Shown here piece by piece: positions 35,632 through 46,090 of a stretch of DNA of 64,000 bases (its first letter is position 1; each line of letters begins with the position of its first letter). Source of the stretch: Dillenia suffruticosa (taxonomy: Eukaryota > Streptophyta > Magnoliopsida > Dilleniales > Dilleniaceae). A program made the translations under genes and the position numbers. Under the pieces are notes generated by a model that had not been told where the DNA came from, ran no database searches, and saw only the letters and a list, made by a program, of their open reading frames with translations. Location of the stretch: assembly GCA_033439265.1 (NCBI GenBank), contig JAVTVX010000031.1, positions 18,582,001-18,646,000 on the forward strand, in the 5' to 3' direction.

Positions 35632-37060
35632 AGATTTTTTTTTTCTTGTGTGTATTATAATTATTGAAAAAAAGTGTGAAGGGTGAAAAAAAAGAAGTAA
35701 ATAAGAAAAAGAAGAAACAAAAAAAAGATGTAAAAAAAATGAATAATAGGAAATCGGTAATAGTAAAACTCAAAAAAATCAGTAAAAAAAAGAAGAGTGA
35801 AAGGAGAAAAAAATTATAAAAAAAAAGAAGAAAAAACCCAAAAATAAGTAATAGAAAAAAAAGGGTGAATGATGAAAAAAAAGAAAAAAAAAAGAAACAA
35901 AAAAAAGGTAAAGGGAAAAAAATGTAAAAAGAAAGGAAGAAGAAAACCCAAAAAAAAAAAAGAAAAGTAGTTCCCATCCAAGGTGGCGATTCCTCCCATC
36001 CCCCTCTCCACTTGTTTTTTTTTATAAAAAAAAGCCTTCAATGGTGTGTAGCTGTATACAAATATAATTTTTTTATGGAATGATATTTAGTAAATTAGAC
36101 AATCAAAAAGAGTCGAAAAAACTAAGTTGCATCAAGTGACGTCAAGAGTAGAAGGGATTTCCAAAGAGAGTTATGAAAACAGATAAAAAAATGCAAATAA
36201 AAAAAGTAGACAGAGGATAAGAGATAGATTAATAAGGAAAAAATGGTGAGAGGTGAAAAAAGGTAATAAAAAAAAAGCAAAAAAAAAAAAAAAAGGGTAA
36301 AGGGTGAAAAAAAAGAAGTAAATAAGAAAAAAAAGTAAAAAAAAAAGAAATAGTATCAAATCAGTAACAGTGGAATCCAAAAAAAAGAAATAAAAAATAG
36401 GTGAAGGGTAAAAAAAAATAGAAGAAAAACTCAAAAAAAAAAAAAAAGTGTGAAGGGTGAAAGAATTAAATGGTAAAAAAAAAAAAGTAAGAAAAAATTC
36501 CAAAAAAAGATGGAAATAGTAGCCAACCGTTTCCATCCGAGGTGGCACTCCATCTCTCCTCTCTCAACTTGTTCCTTTAGACAACTAAAAGGAGTTCACA
36601 AAAAAAAGAAAATGATCCGAAAAAAATCAAGTTGTACCAAATGGTATCAAAAGGATGAGAGACTTTCAAAAAAGTTGTAAAAACAATCAAACACAAAAAA
36701 CGAAAAAAAAGCGAAGAGATGAGAAATGATAGATTAGTAACAAAAAAAAAGAATGAATGGTGGGGAAAAAAGCAAAAGAAAAATAAAAAGAAGAGTAAAG
36801 GATAAAAGGAAGAAGAAAAAAAGCAACAAAAGAAAATAAATAAAAAAAAGAATAATAACAAAAAGGTAATAGAGGAATAAAAAAATGAATAAATAAAAAA
36901 AGAAGGGTGAAATGTGAAAAAACCAAAAAATAAAAAAAGAAGAAGAAGAAGGAAAAACAAAAAAAAAAGTAAAAAGAAAAAAAAAAAAGAAGTGTGAAAG
37001 GTGGAAAAAAAAGGAAGTAAAAAAAAGAAAAATAAAAAAAAGAGTATTTGGGGGGTGACA
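35632..37060. repeat. 1.4-kb polypurine (A/G) block with internal ~0.5-kb repeats
   Basis: The plus strand is almost entirely A and G, in short runs such as GGGTGAAAAAAAAGAAG. Less biased islands recur: CCATCCAAGGTGGC near 35976 and CCATCCGAGGTGGC near 36534, and AAGTTGCATCAAGTG near 36123 against AAGTTGTACCAAATG near 36629. The spacing of about 505-560 bp shows that the block is built from two to three diverged tandem units. Open frames on the minus strand are Phe/Leu-rich shadows of the purine bias and are not genes. Confidence 0.8.
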
Positions 37061-37263
37061 CTTAGGACCGGAACATTGGATTACTGTTCCCACCTCTTAT
37101 ATTTTTTTTTGGAATTTCTTCTTCTTAAATCATTATGCTACAAGAGAGCCACTAATGGACAAAGCTAAAAATATAATAAAAATGCATCAAGAAAAATGTC
37201 TAATTTAAACAAACAATCATTTAACAAATATTAGATTTTCTAAAGACATGCCCAATCCTGATA

Positions 37264-37316
<53 letters not shown>

Positions 37317-37747
37317 GCATCCCTTTCTCGTAATTAATGTTAAAACATTTCTCATGTCTGTTAATACTGTGTTTGTGACGGATGATCTGAGGGGTCTCAA
37401 GCGTGTGTGCTCTCTCATCCTCTGGTCCAAATATTTTGTAGAACGGGTAATAAAGAATAAGAATCCATTAACCACTTGCTGACATTTCCGGAAACGTGCA
37501 AAGGGTGTGGGATTTCTTCGCTTTTTTTTTTTCAATCTCGATAAGTTTGCTTCGTATAACGACAAGGTTAATTAATCTATTTTTAATAACATAGCAGACA
37601 TAAAATCTCAAATTTAAATTTTAATAATAAAAAATTAAATATCAGAAGAATCAACTCGATTGAATCCTATATTATTTGAACCGAATTAATTAATAAAGTT
37701 TTTAAATGTTAGTAAATATATAAATCTATTTTTCTTTTGTTACAAGC
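37061..37747. other. Intergenic stretch with a CT microsatellite
   Basis: No gene seen. A (CT)n tract lies at 37266-37312. AT-rich wording at 37560-37700 resembles a further decayed SINE body but is not firm. Confidence 0.6.
37266..37312 (+). repeat. (CT)n microsatellite
   Basis: About 23 CT units, about 0.9 kb upstream of the PEX7 start codon. Confidence 0.9.
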
Positions 37748-37925
37748 TACTCAATACTAATAGATAGTTAATTTAGTAAAATGAGATACTAAATCGTTTA
37801 ACCAAATTTCAAGTTTGAAATTTGGGAATGAAAAAATTATATTAGAAGAGTCACCTCTCTAAATAGGAGTTTCGTAAACAGTCAAATCAGATCGTAGATA
37901 CCAATAGTCTAGTAAAAAAAAAATT
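37748..37925 (+). mobile_element. tRNA-derived SINE
   Basis: The block carries CAAGTTTGAAATTTGGGAAT (box-B-like), a body with GAGTCACCTCTCTAAATAGG, then GATACCAATAGTCTAGT and an A-run. A possible 5-bp target duplication CAAGC flanks it (37743-37747 and 37926-37930). It matches the copy at 57.4 kb over most of its length. It lies about 260 bp upstream of the PEX7 start codon, within the promoter region. Confidence 0.6.
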
Positions 37926-38067
37926 CAAGCGGCCCAATTGTAATATGAGAGAGCTTAAGCCCACTTTAGAGTACTAGGGACAACTTGGGCCTTCTTACCA
38001 AAAAATGGGCCGTAACATGTCTGCACAACCTTATCCAATTCCATCAAACACCAAAATCACTTTCTGG

Positions 38068-38068
38068 C

Positions 38069-38106
<38 letters not shown>

Positions 38107-38141
38107 TCTCACAAAAAAAAAAAAAGAGAGAGAGAGAGAGA
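38068..38141 (+). repeat. (GA)n tract in the PEX7 5' leader
   Basis: GA repeats interrupted by an A-run (38068-38106 and 38125-38141) lie just before the PEX7 start. The tract is in frame and stop-free with PEX7 from an upstream ATG at 38005, where it would encode Arg/Glu repeats. Confidence 0.85.
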
Positions 38142-38187
38142 GGAGTCCATCTGTACCAAAAAAAGAGAGAGGAGTCCACTCCAACAG

Positions 38188-39138
38188 ATGCCGGTCTTCA
38201 AAACCCCGTTCAACGGCTACGCCGTGAAATTCAGTCCCTTCTACGAAAGCCGACTCGCCGTCGCCACTTCCCAAAACTTCGGCATCCTTGGCAACGGCCG
38301 TCTCCACATCCTTAACCTCAACCCCTCCGGACCCATCTCCGAATTCGCCTTCTTCGAAACCTCGGACGGCATCTACGACCTCGCCTGGTCGGAAGACAAC
38401 GACAACATCGTCATCGCCGCCATCGCCGACGGCTCTGTCAAAATATACGACCTCTCTTTTCCCCCAACTCAAAACCCCATTCGCTCTCTCCACGAACACT
38501 CCCGCGAAGTCCACTCCGCTGATTACAACCCAGTTCGCCGAGATTCCTTTTTAACCTCGTCCTGGGACGACACAGTCAAACTTTGGACTATTGACAGACC
38601 CACGAGTGTCCGTACATTCAAGGAGCACACTTACTGCGTGTACTCTGCAGCGTGGAATCCTCGGCATGCCGATGTTTTTGCTTCAGCTTCTGGGGATTGT
38701 ACTCTCCGAATTTGGGATGTTCGTGACCCGGTGAGTACGATGATTATCCCTGCACATGAATTTGAGATTCTGTCTTGTGATTGGAATAAGTACGATGAAT
38801 CTTGCATTGTCTCTGCATCCGTTGATAAGTCAATTAGGGTTTGGGATGTGAGGAATTTTAGGATTCCAGTGGCGGTACTGAATGGACATGGGTATGCAGT
38901 TAGGAAAGTGAAGTGTTCACCACATAGGCAGAATATGATTGTTTCATGTTCCTACGATATGACAGTATGTATGTGGGATTATATGGTGGAGGATTCGCTT
39001 GTTACTAGGTATGATCATCATACAGAGTTTGCCGTTGGAGTTGATATGAGTGTGCTTGTTGAAGGGCTTATGGCGAGTACCGGGTGGGATGAACTTGTTT
39101 ATGTTTGGCAGCACGGGATGGATCCTAGAGCGCCGTGA
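38188..39138 (+). CDS. PEX7: Peroxisome biogenesis protein 7 (PTS2 import receptor)
   Basis: The 316-residue protein starts MPVFKTPFNGYAVKFSPFYE, the conserved PEX7 N terminus, so 38188 is chosen although the frame stays open upstream to an ATG at 38005 through GA-repeat DNA. The whole protein is a WD40 propeller. Repeats are visible as DGIYDLAWSEDNDNIVIAA...IYD, HSADYNPVRRDSFLTSSWDDTVKLW, CVYSAAWNPRHADVFASASG...IWD, ILSCDWNKYD...SVDKSIRVWD, and a closing ASTGWDELVYVW. PEX7 binds the PTS2 nonapeptide of matrix proteins in the cytosol and, with PEX5 in plants, delivers them to the peroxisome docking complex. The length is close to the Arabidopsis protein and the gene is a single exon. A poly(A)-signal-like TAATAAAAATAA lies at 39259-39270. 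Confidence 0.96.
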   Translation: MPVFKTPFNGYAVKFSPFYESRLAVATSQNFGILGNGRLHILNLNPSGPISEFAFFETSDGIYDLAWSEDNDNIVIAAIADGSVKIYDLSFPPTQNPIRSLHEHSREVHSADYNPVRRDSFLTSSWDDTVKLWTIDRPTSVRTFKEHTYCVYSAAWNPRHADVFASASGDCTLRIWDVRDPVSTMIIPAHEFEILSCDWNKYDESCIVSASVDKSIRVWDVRNFRIPVAVLNGHGYAVRKVKCSPHRQNMIVSCSYDMTVCMWDYMVEDSLVTRYDHHTEFAVGVDMSVLVEGLMASTGWDELVYVWQHGMDPRAP

Positions 39139-39752
39139 ATTTTGGAGATGGAGGAGCAATGTGGCTTGCTCGGGTATGTAGTTATTGGTGTTGTTGTTGA
39201 TTTGTTATTGCAATAATCAACACGCACTTGAATTTGTGTACTTGCTTTAAACACTTCTAATAAAAATAATATGACACTTGTTTAGTCCCCCATTTAACTT
39301 ACTCAATCTTGAGGATGTGTTATTTTAATCTCGGAGCCCTTCACTTTAGGAGCTACTTTTTAATGTAGGAATCTATTTCTCTCCTAATAATATCAATAAA
39401 ATACCATTGATTCATGTCATAATATGTATAAGCTTGTTTTTTGTGGTTTTTGTGTTTATGATGCATGTACATTAGGGAAACAACATTGTTTTTCCTTTGA
39501 CTTTATGAAGTGCCATCCATGTGAAACCAATGACTTCCGAATTTTTTTGACTTGCCTTCTTATATAAGAGTAAGATTTGCAAATTATTGGTCTTGCACTA
39601 TTGTTGATATTAATTTTGATATTGTTGAGGTTTTAATTTGATGGGAATGAGGGAAATAATCTTAAGTTTTACATTTACTATGCTATAAAACAACATGATG
39701 GCATTATATGGATTTCATGTTGGCTGGTACTGGAGCATAAAATTGTTTCGGA

Positions 39753-39785
<33 letters not shown>

Positions 39786-42332
39786 CCTCTTTCGCCATTT
39801 ATGGCACAATACAAAATGAGAAAAGAGCAAGGTAATATAGAAGATAAGATGGAGGCTAAGTTACTAGGCTGAACTTAGAGGACAGTGAAGCAGAAGGGAG
39901 GGTGTCTAAGAAAGAGGAGAAGAAGATAGGAAATCAGTAACCAATTGTATAACACATCCTTCTATTGAGCAAAAAGAAAGAAAAAATGATCAAGAGGCTG
40001 TTAGTTGCACCTATTGTAGAAGACTAATGCTCGTAAAGCGCAAAAATGAATGCAGAAATGAAAGTTCATTGCATTTGGTTCATCAATGCTGCAACCATTA
40101 AAAAGTGTGGTCCTGGAACAAGGTTGCCTTGTATGCTTTGGATGCTCTTCTTTCTCATGCTATCAATGGTATGGATACTTTTTGAAGCTACCGATGCTGA
40201 TGATTACAAGTGTAAGTCTAAGGGTATGTGTGCCAACTTGGATCTGGATTTGCATGTTAACTTCAAATGTCTTAATTTGCTTTGCTAATGGACTCTTTCG
40301 TGACTAGCAAAATCTTGACATTAATCTTTTTTCCTTTTTTCGAACAAGTTTAGCATCATTCATTCCCCTCAAATGCATGTGGCACTTATCCACCCATCAA
40401 TGTCAAAATTGGCAATACCCTCTCTCTCTACACTTTCCCCAAACCCCTACATCCAATTGAAACCCCACCACTGCTGCCATCACCATATCAGCAATCATGC
40501 CCTCCCATCTCCCACAAGCAACGCCATATTTCGCCATCAGAGGCACTGAGGATGCGAGATTAGAGATAGATCTCTTCACATGATTCACAAATCCATCGTC
40601 AAAATTGAGTGATAGCAAGAGAGAGGAGTAGAAATAACAAAGAGCTCCTCAAACATGTTGGGTTGAATGTATTGATGGTGAAATATGGGCTACATTGTGT
40701 TTTTCTCTCTTTGGAAAGGAAATTTAGGGGGGGGGGAGAGAGAGAGGCTAGGGTTTGGGTGTGGAGAGAGAAGAATGGGAGATGGGAGACGGCAGGTTGA
40801 GTGATGAGAGAAGGGGCTTGTTTCATTGAGAGAGATGGAGATGGAGGTCTTGTGGCTTTTCTGGTTGGGGTCTAGGTCATGGTTGAGGCTTGGTTTTGGG
40901 TTGGTGGGTGTCATTTCAAATCTATGGATTTTGATTTTTCAAATCCTAGGTGGATTTCATTCAAATCCAAATCCTCTCCATGATTGTGTATCCAAAAAAG
41001 AGAATTGGATTTGAGGCTCCAAATCCAAATTCCTTGACCTCAAATCGCTGTTCCCAAACAAGACATAAAAGAATTGGCTGCTCATGGTTTTCCATTAGAT
41101 GAATAAATGAGATCTTCGGGCAAGGATCCTTGGAACTAGATGATTGAGGAAAAGAGTAAAATTTGTTTGTAGATACACTATAGTGGATATCCTAACTTTT
41201 ATGGTCGTGCTGATGCTCATAATCCTCATCTCCACACTCGGGAGATTCAGATCGGGAAGACTTGGTTCTTTCAAAGAGCTGGAACCATTTCCATTCTCCA
41301 TGAATTCCATGGCGGAATTTAAAAAAAAAAAAAGTGGGGTTTTGTTTGGTTCAACATGGCCTTAAGGTTTATTATGCTATAGAATGGCATGATTTGTTTT
41401 ATGTGGGTTTAATTTCATAGGTACTGTAATGTTAAAATGGAGCTTTAATATTCCTTTGGGGAAATTGCGAGATGAAGGCCTTATTATTTCCTTTGGCATA
41501 TATGCGATGGATATTGTGTGAACTATGTTACTCTTTGTGACAATGCTTAAGCTCATTTTGTCACTCAAGTTTTAATACTAGGTCTTGGTTTGCCTAAGAA
41601 TTGGACAAGTGGAGAGAGTGTGGGATTCAATGGTTTATAACCCAAGCCAGGCAAGGAAACAAAGTAATTCTGATGATTGGTGAAATATGGAAAGCCACCT
41701 GAAAAAAAAAAGGCAAGCTGCGGATTGAAATTGATGACTGGTATTTGGCTAGAGATTATTTTAGAAGGATTCTCCATTGGATAAAGAATTCAAAAATAGA
41801 AAAAAAATAATAAATAAATAAAGGTGCATACATGGGAAGGGGGCCCCACTACTTTTTGATTCAAGGGGGGTCTAGCCTAATTGCGCAGGATAATACGAGC
41901 CAACCAGAAGAAGAAAGGCTTGGATGACCAGATCCAGGACAGAACGTGTACATTGGCATTGGGTGTTGGTTAGCATAGCCTGTTGAAATTTGGAGTGCGG
42001 AAGCGTAAGTAATTGAGCTAGGGTTTTGTATTTGTGCAATGGATTGAAGGCTTTGTGTTTTTTTTTTAAAGGTTGAAGAACAACAAAGAAAATGAGAGCT
42101 TGAATTTGTGAGAATGAAATCAATTGTATTGTTTTGATGAAATATCAAATACAAGACACTTTTGTTGAGACAATGCTAAAGATTATATGAAGACACTTTA
42201 AGAGAGACTATGCTCTATACTAGGCTATGGATGACAATGCTCCAATATATTACAAGTGAAGGGAGGAGACTTATTTATAGCCTAAAAGATCCTACTAGTC
42301 GGTAGACACAAAAACTAGCCGTTATAAATTTT
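39139..42332. other. Intergenic stretch downstream of PEX7
   Basis: No gene is recognised. A (GT)n tract lies at 39755-39783. Open frames at 40046-40288, 40403-40618 and 40826-41014 lack family motifs. On the minus strand, 41990-42330 has the look of part of an old retroelement long terminal repeat, but neither ends nor a partner copy could be fixed. Confidence 0.55.
39755..39783 (+). repeat. (GT)n microsatellite
   Basis: About 14 GT units, roughly 0.6 kb downstream of the PEX7 stop codon. Confidence 0.9.
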
Positions 42333-44093
42333 GTCCAAAATACCCTTGGTAGTTTGGGCTGTCTTCTTGGGCTTTTCTGGGCTTCTTTGGGATTTCATTT
42401 TGGACCTCTCTTAATGGACTTTCATCCCTCCAACTGTGCCTTTCTTCATGCTTTTCTTGCTGCATAAAATAGGCCACCAAAGTTGGCTATGTTCTGGAAC
42501 TTTTTCTGGATAGTATTCTGTCCAGTTTAGAACCAGCTTCCTTGGACCGGTTCTTAGGTCATTTTGACCCCTTTTTTTTCTTCTTTTATTGGACTTTTGA
42601 TGCACCTTTGCTATTCAAGTTTTTGACGAATTAGGGCTATATATTCGGGAGGCATCCATTCGCATGCTTCTTGGAATATTTCATCGTCATCTTCAACATA
42701 GCCTACCATATATTCTTCTGCAGATTGGATTGTATAAAACATGAATTAAATCCAAGAAATTACATGAAAAAGGCTTAAAATATGATCTGCTATCATATCT
42801 AGAGCCACCCTATAAGAAGAAAGCACATTTTTCTGTTGAGGTCTTGAGGTTGTATAATAGGAGAGTAACAGATTACATAAATTCAAAATTCAACTATGTC
42901 ATTGGTACTCAAATTGGTTTTCCACTTTTCTGTCCAACAGATGGAGTTATGAAAGATTAAAATGTAGGAGTTAGAGATTGTTAAGATAATTAACAATTAA
43001 CACAGTTCTTTATATTCATATTTGTCAACAAAGGAAAAAGTAGTGAAACAAGATAAATGTGTGACAGAATGCAAACTGGGATTCTAATGAATGAATTTCA
43101 ATGTCCTTGGAGGGGTATCAACTGTGCATTTCCAGTTGATGCAAGTAGTGTGAGAAGAAATCAGAAGGAATATTAAATTATTCAACTTCTTCAGTAGGCT
43201 GATTGTGTCCAAAATACCCTTGGTAGTTTGGGCTGTCTTCTTGGGCTTTTCTGGGCTTTTCTAGGCTTCTTTGGGATTTCATTTTGGACCTCTCTTAATG
43301 GACTTTCATCCCTCCAACCGTGCCTTTCTTCATGCTTTTCTTGCTGCATAAAATAGGCCACCAAAGTTGGCTATGTTCTGGAACATTTTCTGGATAGTAT
43401 TCTGTCCAGTTTAGAACCAGCTTCCTTGGACCGGTTCTTAGGTCATTTTGACCCTTTTTTTTTTTCTTCTTTTCTTGGACTTTTGATGCACCTTTGCTAT
43501 TCAAGTTTTTGACGAATTAGGGCTATATATTCGGGAAGCATCCATTCGCATGCTTCTTGGAATATTTCATCGTCATCTTCAACATAGCCTACCATATATT
43601 CTTCTGCAGATTGGATTGTATAAAACATGAATTAAATCCAAGAAATTACATGAAAAAAGCTTAAATTATGATCTGTTATCATATCTAGAGCCACCCTATA
43701 AGAAGAAAGCACATTTTTCTGTTGAGGTCTTGAGGTTGTATAATAGGAGAGTAATAGATTACATAAATTCAAAATTCAACTATGTCAGTGGTACTCAAAT
43801 TGGTTTTCCACTTTTCTGTCCAACAGATGGAGTTATGAAAGATTAAAATGTAGGAGTTAGAGATTGTTAAGATAAATAACAATTAACACAGTTCTTTATA
43901 TTCATATTTGTCAACAGAGGAAAAAGTAGTGAAACAAGATAAATGTGTGACAGAAAATGCAAACTGGGATTCTAATGAATGATTTTCAATGTCCTTGGAG
44001 GGGTAACAACAGTGCATTTCCAGTTGATGCAAGTAGTGTGAGAAGAAATCAGAAGGAATATTAAATTATTCAACTTCTTCAGTAGGCTGATTG
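42333..44093. repeat. Recent 0.88-kb tandem duplication
   Basis: Copy 1 (42333-43206, 874 bp) and copy 2 (43207-44093, 887 bp) are direct repeats, about 97% identical by eye with a few small indels. Both start GTCCAAAATACCCTTGG and end TTCAGTAGGCTGATTG. Minus-strand open frames at 42411-42605 and 43295-43504 are the same peptide in both copies but match no known family. The content may be part of an old retroelement; this is uncertain. Confidence 0.9.
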
Positions 44094-44519
44094 GATTTTC
44101 CATTGCAGGGTATTTGGGGATAACCTGGATTTAGGTGTAGAAGACTCTGCCTCTGAATATCTTAGTTCAACTGAAAATAGTGGGGGATGAACATAATTTG
44201 ACCAATGTAGCAGAGGATGTTTATGTAGCAGAGGATGTTTAGTTGACGAGTAATGCTACCAGTTTGGGTATCAGAATATAGACAATATGGTTGATGGAAT
44301 TATTTGCCGGATTTGGAAGATGCCGTTACTTGTTTTCATGAGAGTGACTTTTCTGAGAAGCCCCCCTTTCCTTCCTTTGACTTGTATTGAACTGAGAAGT
44401 GATGAAGACTGGAAAAACAGCCCGTCTTTGAATAACAGTTTTTTCAATTCACCTTCGTAGATATATAATTTCTCTATGTTGTATTTATCCTTCATTCATC
44501 GTCCTTGACAAGAGGGACA
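44094..44519. other. Intergenic stretch
   Basis: No gene is recognised. A splice-acceptor-like TTTCCATTGCAG lies near 44098-44109, but no exon could be attached to it. Confidence 0.5.
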
Positions 44520-44705
44520 TACTCCGGCTCAACAACTGGTATTTGGAGTCATGCTCTGACTAATCCGGTTCGGGACTTGCAGTGGCCTATTTAGGGAGCT
44601 ACTCTCTCAACGTAGTCTACTCCATGCCCAAGTCGCAAGTCAAATCCGGGTTCTTGGTTAAGGAGCCTAATGCCACATTCCACTAGACCAACTGACTGTT
44701 GGTAG
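44520..44705 (-). mobile_element. tRNA-derived SINE
   Basis: On the minus strand the copy starts CCAACAGTCAGTTGGTCTAG (box-A-like head), then CCCGGATTTGACTTG (box-B-like), and ends CCAAATACCAGTTGTTGAGC. It is the best preserved example of the head of this family in the window. No A-tail or target duplication is obvious. Confidence 0.5.
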
Positions 44706-46090
44706 GTACAATAGCTTTAGAACCTTGCATATTGGCATGTCTTAAAAATCTATGTAGCACAGCAGCACATGCTGGTTAGAAATGCATCGAGGTATTCAAA
44801 ATTTCTTTGTGATCTTTGGTAATTTACTCTGAATTGGGCTACTGTTACTCCACGTCAGTATTTCTCCTTGTGCATATCCCGCTCTTTCTTTTCAGGTACA
44901 AATGATAACCTTATATTATTCTCGAGTTGTACAGACCAACTGAATTTACCTTATTCTATGGAGATAGATGTCTTTGCTGAGTGCGGATCTTTGTTTTGTA
45001 TTACATAGAATGTTGCTTAGTTCTGTTGTTGGATATGCTGCAATGAGCTCTAACGATTTGATATTTCAACTTGTCATGAGCTTGTAATTGACGTTTATTG
45101 TCGTAGTGCTAGCTGGCTTATATTTCTTGCTGGGGACGATGATTTAGCTGGTTCAGTTGGGATTTCTTTTTCAGCGGTGTTTAAGATGAGAAACTGAGAG
45201 GCCAACATGCGATTTGTCATTATAATGATTGATTGATTGATCTCGGAACTAGAATGAACATCAACTCCTTATGTTGCTTGTAGGATTCAAGCAACCTCGT
45301 CTGTCTCCGGTCCATCATTTCTCGTTATTTAAGATTATTTTCCCTAAATTGTTTTCCTTGTGCTAATTAACAAATAGCAGCATGGGTTGAGAGTTCTCCC
45401 ATCACCGTCGTCTTTGAAGCCAAATGTAAGCAGCTATGATGAACAAATAACATGTTTTGATAAATAGATGTTGCACATGAATTATTCAGTTTAATTTGGG
45501 TTGTCCGCATGCTTCAGAATTTAGGGTTGCTTCAATTGGAGCATTAGAGCATCTGTTATCATCTTTTGGACAATGCTCGAACTCGTGGGTTGTTATCTAC
45601 ATTTTAAAACCTAGCTATCTAATCAGTGAGCTAAAAAACATTGGCTTTGTGGGTGTCAGTGACAAACCAAGTTCAGTTGGGTCTCCTCACCCACGTTGTG
45701 GAGATCTTTTCCCTTTTTCTATGGATACAATAATCATAGGAGTGAAGAAAGGCATGCTAAATAGGCAATTGCTAGAGCTAAATTGGAGAGGGGTTCAACG
45801 CCTGAACAGATTGCATCATTTTTGAATCGATCCGTATCTTTTCCATCACAATCTTGAATAATTTGTTTGTCAAAATGGATATACCTCAATCATCTCATTA
45901 GGGTTTTGCTCAGATTATCCCTCCTCCATGGTGACCGGAGCCCATGTTTTGCACTTTGGGTGGAACCCTAATCACTTAATGACAACTGGAGCAAAGTTGA
46001 ACCCAACCAAAGAGCCACAAAGACACTACAAACCAGATTGTAAACGGGCAGTACCCATAAATGGCAGACACTTGGAAAGCTAATGGTACT
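44706..46090. other. Intergenic stretch with one unassigned open frame
   Basis: The plus-strand frame at 45496-45825 (109 codons) has a protein-like composition but no domain or motif I recognise. It may be chance or a remnant. Nothing else is seen. Confidence 0.5.

Noticed and set aside
35495-37093. Several Phe/Leu-rich minus-strand frames that look like membrane proteins
   Set aside because: They are the complement of the polypurine block. No start context, motif or conserved segment supports them.
45496-45825. 109-codon open frame with protein-like composition
   Set aside because: I recognise no family or splice partner; it could be a remnant, but nothing supports a gene.
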